The notes beneath the pieces are model-generated. The model ran no database searches and had not been told where the DNA came from. It worked only from the letters and a program-made list of their open reading frames with translations. The position numbers and the translations under genes are program-made. DNA of 64,000 bases from Bromus sterilis (lineage: Eukaryota > Streptophyta > Magnoliopsida > Poales > Poaceae): positions 425,872,270 through 425,936,269 of the forward strand of contig OX465595.1 of the NCBI GenBank assembly GCA_950022295.1. Direction: 5' to 3'. This document shows, one piece after another, positions 59,443-64,000 of this stretch (position 1 is the stretch's first letter; each line of letters opens with the position of its first letter).

Positions 59443-60605
59443 TCAAGAACGAGCTGGTACGCAAGAGTGCAACTGGTGTCTTTCAGAGATGCGTAGAAGA
59501 AGATAGAGGCTTGGAGTTGCCCAGAGACATCCATCAAGGTGAATGCGGTCATCACGCATCAGCAAAAGCCATTGCCAGCAAAGCTTTCCGACATGGTTTC
59601 TATTGGCCGACTGCGCTTGCAGCGGCTGAGAACTTGGTGAAATATTGCAAGGGCTGCCAACGGTTCAAGGAAAAAAGTCATCAGCCAACATTAGCATTGA
59701 AGACAATCCCAATAGCATGGCCGTTTGCGGTGTGGGGTTTGGATATGGTTGGTCCATTCAAGAGGGCCCGAAGTGGCATGACACATCTCCTGGTAGCAGT
59801 GGACAAGTTCACCAAGTGGATTGAAGCCCGCCCGATAAAGAAGCATGATGGCCCAACTGCGGTCCGCTTCGTGGCCGACATCGTGTGCAGATATGGCGTG
59901 CCCAATAGCATCATCATCGACAACGACACCAATTTTGCAAAAGGCGCACTGGCTCGGTATGCATCTCAGCAGGGCATTCGGCTCGATCTTGCGTCTGTGG
60001 CACACCCTCAGTCAAATGGTCAAGTAGAAAGAGCAAATGGCCTCATCCTCTCGGGCATCAGACCCCGATTGGTCGAGCCACTTGAGAGGGCACCCGGAGT
60101 ATGGATTTAAGAACTCCCAGCAGTACTGTTTAGCTTAAGGACCACGCCAAATAGGTCGACTGGATTCACCCCTTTCTTCCTGGTATATGGATCAGAAGCA
60201 ATCATCCCATCCGACATCGAGTTTGATTCACCTCGGCATGCCTTGTACACCGAGGAGGAAGCCAAGTTGGCACGAGAAGACGGCGTTGATCTCAAGGAAG
60301 AAGCCTGCCTGCTGGCCTTGTCCAGGTCGGCAGTCTACCAGCAGAAGTTGCGGCACTACCACAACAAGAAGATTCGTCCTCTCTCCTTTCGAGAAGGCGA
60401 CATGGTGCTACGCCGAATTCAGAAATCGGATGGGCAACACAAGCTGGCCTCACCCTGGGAGGGACCATTCGTCATCAGCCGCGCACTCAAGAACAACTCG
60501 TACTATTTGATCGACTGCACCAAGGGCACTCGGCATAAGGACACGTCGGGAGTAGAAATAGAGCGGCCATGGAACGCCGAGCTTTTATGCCCGTTCTATA
60601 GTTGA
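59443..60605 (+). pseudogene. Integrase of the Tat element, one internal stop
   Basis: Inserts the cDNA into the host genome. The zinc-binding HHCC is visible as CGHHAS... and KYCKGCQRF (59532-59660). The catalytic Asp lies in WGLDMVGPF (about 59733), the second Asp in IDNDTNF (about 59917-59937) and the Glu in NGQVERANG (about 60016-60042). TAA at 60108-60110 interrupts before ELPAVLFSLRTTPNRSTGF. The C-terminal part reads through to TGA at 60603-60605 and ends CPFYS. All catalytic residues are present. Confidence 0.9.
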
Positions 60606-61403
60606 GCGGCAGGAATTTATGTACGCCACTCGACAAACGATCAGTAAAGCTATCATGCCTCTGAAAAAGAGCATTCGATTACCTCTGCATAATTTCATTC
60701 GAAAAGCTAGCCCAAGTTGGCAACGCTTAGTCATACCCGAGACGTGAATAACGCACTCGGGGACTGACCGACCACGAGGTCAGCAAAATAAGCCAACGAG
60801 GCACGGGGACTGCGGGCTGGCACTCAACTTAGCACCTGACTTGAGCACAAGTCACGAGAGTGGTTGTGGCATTGAGAAAGGCAGCGGTTGGGGCAGTCGG
60901 CAGTACAAATTCCCGAGAAACAAGTCAAAACGCTCTAAAAAGGGCATAGCCGATAAAATCAGTTACCGATTGTGCCGCAGACCGGTGCATCGAGCACGGC
61001 AACGAGCAATCGGCTCCTAACATTGCAGAATCCTTTGTGTTAAGTCTTGTCGTGTAAATTCAAAAGAACTTATCGAACCTTGGCTGGAAATCAACCTTCA
61101 ATCCGATTGCAGACCGCATGTCGGCGGCAACATGGACAAGGCATGACGCCCCCAACCGCAGACCGATAAAAGAAACCGACAAAGACGCAAAGTCGATCGC
61201 ACAAATAAAATTTGCAACAAGCAATCGGATTGCATAGAGATAACAGGCCTAAGGCCGAATAAGTTCATTACATCGAAACCACACCAAGTGGGTGTCGGTA
61301 GAATTAAAAACATGTCTTACAAGCAACTACTCCGAAAGTAAAAATAAGATAAGGCCGATCAGAGGTCGGCGGCAGAGGTAGAGGGCGTCGTCGGCGGCAA
61401 AGC
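60606..61403. other. Non-coding spacer between pol and the antisense gene
   Basis: About 800 bp with no ORF on either strand that I trust. It contains CTCGGGGACT and CAGTCGG words like the rest of the element. It would hold the 3' untranslated regions of two convergent transcripts. Confidence 0.5.
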
Positions 61404-64000
61404 TCAAGAAGTCGGGGCAGTTGATGGTGCAGAGCTAGCAGTCGAAGCAGTCGGATCGGCTTGCGCAGTGGCGGCATCCGGCTCCGACTGCGCGTCAGTA
61501 GATGTAGCTCCAGTTGGCTTGGATCTCGGAGATGTATGGGAAGAACCGCTGTCAGAAAGCTCATCGGCCAGGCCAGAGATGGTAGTTGCTGCCAGTGGGT
61601 TCCCTCCCTCGTCGAGATACAGAGTATAATCATAGGGAGAAAACCAGTTCACCATAGTGCTGGCTAGCCGATTCACCTCAGCATAGGTCTTCTCAAGCAC
61701 GTCGGCTGCATTCTCTCTGAGGCTGTAGAGCTTGGGAAGTTTCACCTGTGGATACCAGCTCAGCACAGTTTGAAGAGCAGTTTCCGCACCAGTCCGACCA
61801 GCAGAGTTAAGCAAGACATCAATCCGACGTGGGATGGCCTTCAAAAGAATCCGAGTCTGCTCGGTAGTAGCATTCAGAGCCTCTCCTTTGTCAGAATCTT
61901 CTTCGTCCAGAGTCTCAAGATCGCGGGTCTCGGCGGAGGAACCGACGACATGCTTCATCCTCTGGAGTCCGACCTTGAGCTCAGTCGGCGACCACAGCAA
62001 TTCAACAATTTTTAGAATGCCAAGTTTAAAGGATAGCGCAATCCCCTTGATGACAGGAATGTGGGCCTTAGTGCCAATCAGATACTCATGCCGAGTCCAG
62101 ACATCATTATCGAGTTGGCAGGTCCCTCCGGCCGCGATGGTCTCCTCTCGGGATTTGGCCACCGCTGCATAAGCAGCTGCTTCAGATTCAGGCCAGGCCT
62201 CTGCACCACGAAGAGAAGTATGAGTAATAACACAGAAATAGGAAGCAATCGGAAAATGTACTCGGATGCAAGAAACACGTACCGCTAAGGACGACGTCCA
62301 TCTCGATCATTGTGTCACAGAAACCCTTGGCTCGGCGGCGCAGTCGGGTTGTCTCTTCACAACTGTGTTTCTCCAACTCTTCATATTTGGCAATGTGCTC
62401 GTCGTGATCTTTCCGGATGGAATCTCGGGCTGCGACGGCATCATCCCTCTCAGCTTGCACCGCTTCTCGGGCGGCCACAGCTGCATCTCGTTCGGCGCGG
62501 AGTGCTTCGCCAGCAGCGGTCACGGCAGCCAAGTCGTCCGAGTGTTTCGTGTTCAGAACAGCCAGCTCGGAGCGGAGGTCTTGGATGGTCCGAGTCAAAT
62601 TGGTTTCCACCCCCAGTAGTCGGGTCGTCTCTTGCTTGGCTACGGCGAGTGTGGGCCCTTGTTGATTGAGTTCAGTGGTCAATTCGGCGATTCGGCCTTG
62701 AAGGTCACCCACCATGGGAGCAGAAGAGAAGACACAGAGATCTCAGTACAAGAGAGATTATCAACCAAATGGGAGATAGAAGTAGTGAAGAGGTTACCTT
62801 TCAGCTTATTGATCTCGGCCGACTGGTTGTTGACCTCGAGCTGGGCCTGAGCGAGGGTTCGAAGGCTGGCGGCGTAAGCTTCGAGGAGTTTCTCGAAGAC
62901 ATCGCGTCGTTCCTCCATGACAACCTAAGAAGAAAAGCAAGATGAACTTTAGAGACACAGCAGCCAAAAGAAGATCCGAATCGATTGCAAGCAATCGGCC
63001 CGAATCTCGGGGACTACACCCAGTGGGTGCGCTTGCGCGCACCCACTGGAAGGAAAGTCTCCCGATTGGAGGAAGGCAGGAGAAAAAGTAAAGAGCATAT
63101 AAGATCCGAACCGATTGCAAACAATCGTCCCGAATCTCGGGGACTACACCCAGTGGGTGCGCTTGCGCGCACCCACCGGAAGAAAAGTCTCCCGATTGGA
63201 GGAAGGCAGGAGAAAAAGAAAAAAGCATAAAGATCCGAACCGATTGCAAACAATCGACCCGAATCTCGGGGACTACACCCAGTGGGTGCGCTTGCGCGCA
63301 CCCACCGGAAGAAAAGTCTCCCGATTTGAAGGAAGCCATAAAGTAAAGTTGAAGATCTTACTGCATGATGGCGATCGAGCAGATGGAGTTCCTTAGCTAT
63401 GGCGGTGGCAAAGTCGTTCACCCGGTTGTAGGCCACAGTCAGGGGGCCCTCATAGGAAATCGAGGAGCGGCGTGAAGCATTAGGCTCGGCGCCGGCATGT
63501 CTGGTGCGAGAGTACTCGGCCCGGAACTGGTCCACCGAGCGCATTAGGATTATGGACACAGAAGAGGTCGGCGGTGGCGGCGGAACTTGAATCTCAGCGG
63601 CAGAGGAAGTGATGGTCGAGACCGGTGGTGCCGATATCACCGGAAGGCCGGAGGCATCCGGTTGTGGCTGCGACGAAGTCGGGCAAGTCGAAGTTGAAGG
63701 ACCTGTCGCCACAATCGGCGAGGTAGTTGTCATAATCGGCGACGTGGTCGTTACGATTGGCGAGGTGGTTGTCTGGATGGGCGAAGAGATAGTTGTGACA
63801 GGGGCGGAGACTGGGTCGGAGCATGGTGGCGGAGATGGAGCAATCGGACCGACCGATCGCGCTCCTTCGCCACCAATAACTCCCTGGTCGGCCGAGCTCT
63901 TGGAGGTCTTGGAGGCAGTGGCGGAGCCAGTAGTTTTTTGGGCGGTTTTAAGGCGGGCCTTCTTGGCGGCGCGCTCGGCATCCTTGGAGGTTCGATGTGA
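61404..64000 (-). CDS. Antisense four-exon ORF in the Tat element, 5' end outside the window, at least 673 aa
   Basis: Function unknown. Minus-strand exons are 64000-63362, 62924-62798, 62741-62283 and 62200-61404. The introns start GTAAGA, GTAACC and GTACGT and end TTAG, TGAG and GCAG, in phases 0, 1 and 1; the joined frame has no stop until TGA at 61404-61406. Exon 1 encodes a basic Ala/Lys-rich start, a Thr/Ser/Pro-rich stretch with repeats of TTSPI, and then RSVDQFRAEYSRTRHAG. Exons 2 and 3 encode long heptad-like helices (LRTLAQAQLEVNNQSAEINK; AERDAAVAAREAVQAERDDA), a probable coiled coil. Exon 4 has a globular-looking part (LDNDVWTRHEYLIGTKAHIP) and an Ala/Ser/Thr/Pro-rich tail. Extra antisense ORFs are known from Tat-lineage elements; that this is one is an inference from position. 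In contrast to the sense gag-pol, it shows no lesion. Confidence 0.75.
62971..63340. repeat. Three tandem repeats of about 130 bp with GC-rich hairpins
   Basis: Units start with AAGATCCGAA at 62971 and 63101 and at about 63230; the third is shorter. Each contains GTGGGTGCGC-TTGC-GCGCACCCAC, a perfect 10-bp stem with a 4-nt loop (12 bp in the first unit). They lie inside the first visible intron of the antisense ORF. Confidence 0.9.

Larger units (their letters stand above)
52886..64000 (+). mobile_element. Gypsy LTR retrotransposon, Tat lineage, 3' end outside the window
   Basis: Order: 5' LTR, PBS, gag, protease, reverse transcriptase, RNase H, second (archaeal-type) RNase H, integrase, then a non-coding stretch and an antisense spliced ORF. 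The double RNase H and the extra antisense coding region between integrase and 3' LTR are known marks of Tat-lineage plant elements (Ogre, Retand and Grande relatives). The 3' LTR is not reached. The sense frames carry about six disabling lesions. Confidence 0.88.

Noticed and set aside
62971..63340. Regular repeats with palindromes, superficially CRISPR-like
   Set aside because: Units are adjacent about 130-bp tandem copies without unique spacers, in a plant retrotransposon intron.

Overview
The window reads as a piece of a large grass genome, most likely Triticeae (wheat, Aegilops, barley, rye). The grounds are an intron-bearing GC-rich grass gene, Stowaway and Tourist-type MITEs, an Au-SINE-like tail, Angela/BARE-type Copia LTRs and a Tat-lineage Gypsy element. 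Family names come from memory of terminal sequences, not from a search. Nothing looks bacterial, organellar or viral.

Layout. 1-4.2 kb: one ordinary host gene on the minus strand, a three-exon DUF506 (PDDEXK-like) gene coding 376 aa, with GC-rich flanks. 4.2-6.5 kb: intergenic DNA with a Stowaway and a Tourist-type MITE. 6.9-27.2 kb: a nested Copia complex. Element A (TSD GCGAG) carries a 2.5-kb solo LTR (TSD ACGGC) in its internal region, and its 3' LTR is split by the younger Copia element B (TSD TTCGG). 27.2-36.8 kb: broken PIF/Harbinger transposases on both strands, an RNase H-like remnant, MITEs and unassigned DNA. 36.8-41.7 kb: a short Harbinger-like element (TSD TTA) interrupted by a 3,980-bp solo LTR (TSD TGCGC). 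41.7-50.7 kb: AT-rich repeat-derived DNA with a MULE-type MITE (9-bp TSD), hairpin repeats and a diverged 1.1-kb duplication whose two copies differ by MITE insertions. 50.75-52.9 kb: the 3' LTR and part of the interior of a minus-strand LTR element. 52.9-64.0 kb: the 5' part of a Tat-lineage Gypsy element, with LTR, PBS, gag, protease, RT, two RNase H domains and integrase, running off the right edge.

The observation that most deserves follow-up is at the right end. The sense gag-pol of the Tat element has about six disabling lesions. Downstream, on the opposite strand, lies an open reading frame in four exons (64000 to 61404, at least 673 aa). Its three introns are GT-AG, all phases agree and there is no stop. 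Its first visible intron holds three about 130-bp tandem repeats, each with a perfect GC-rich hairpin. The whole element is also strongly enriched for the word CAGTCGG in one orientation, across LTR, coding and non-coding parts.

Apart from the DUF506 gene I see no other intact host gene. I see no tRNA or rRNA gene and no CRISPR.
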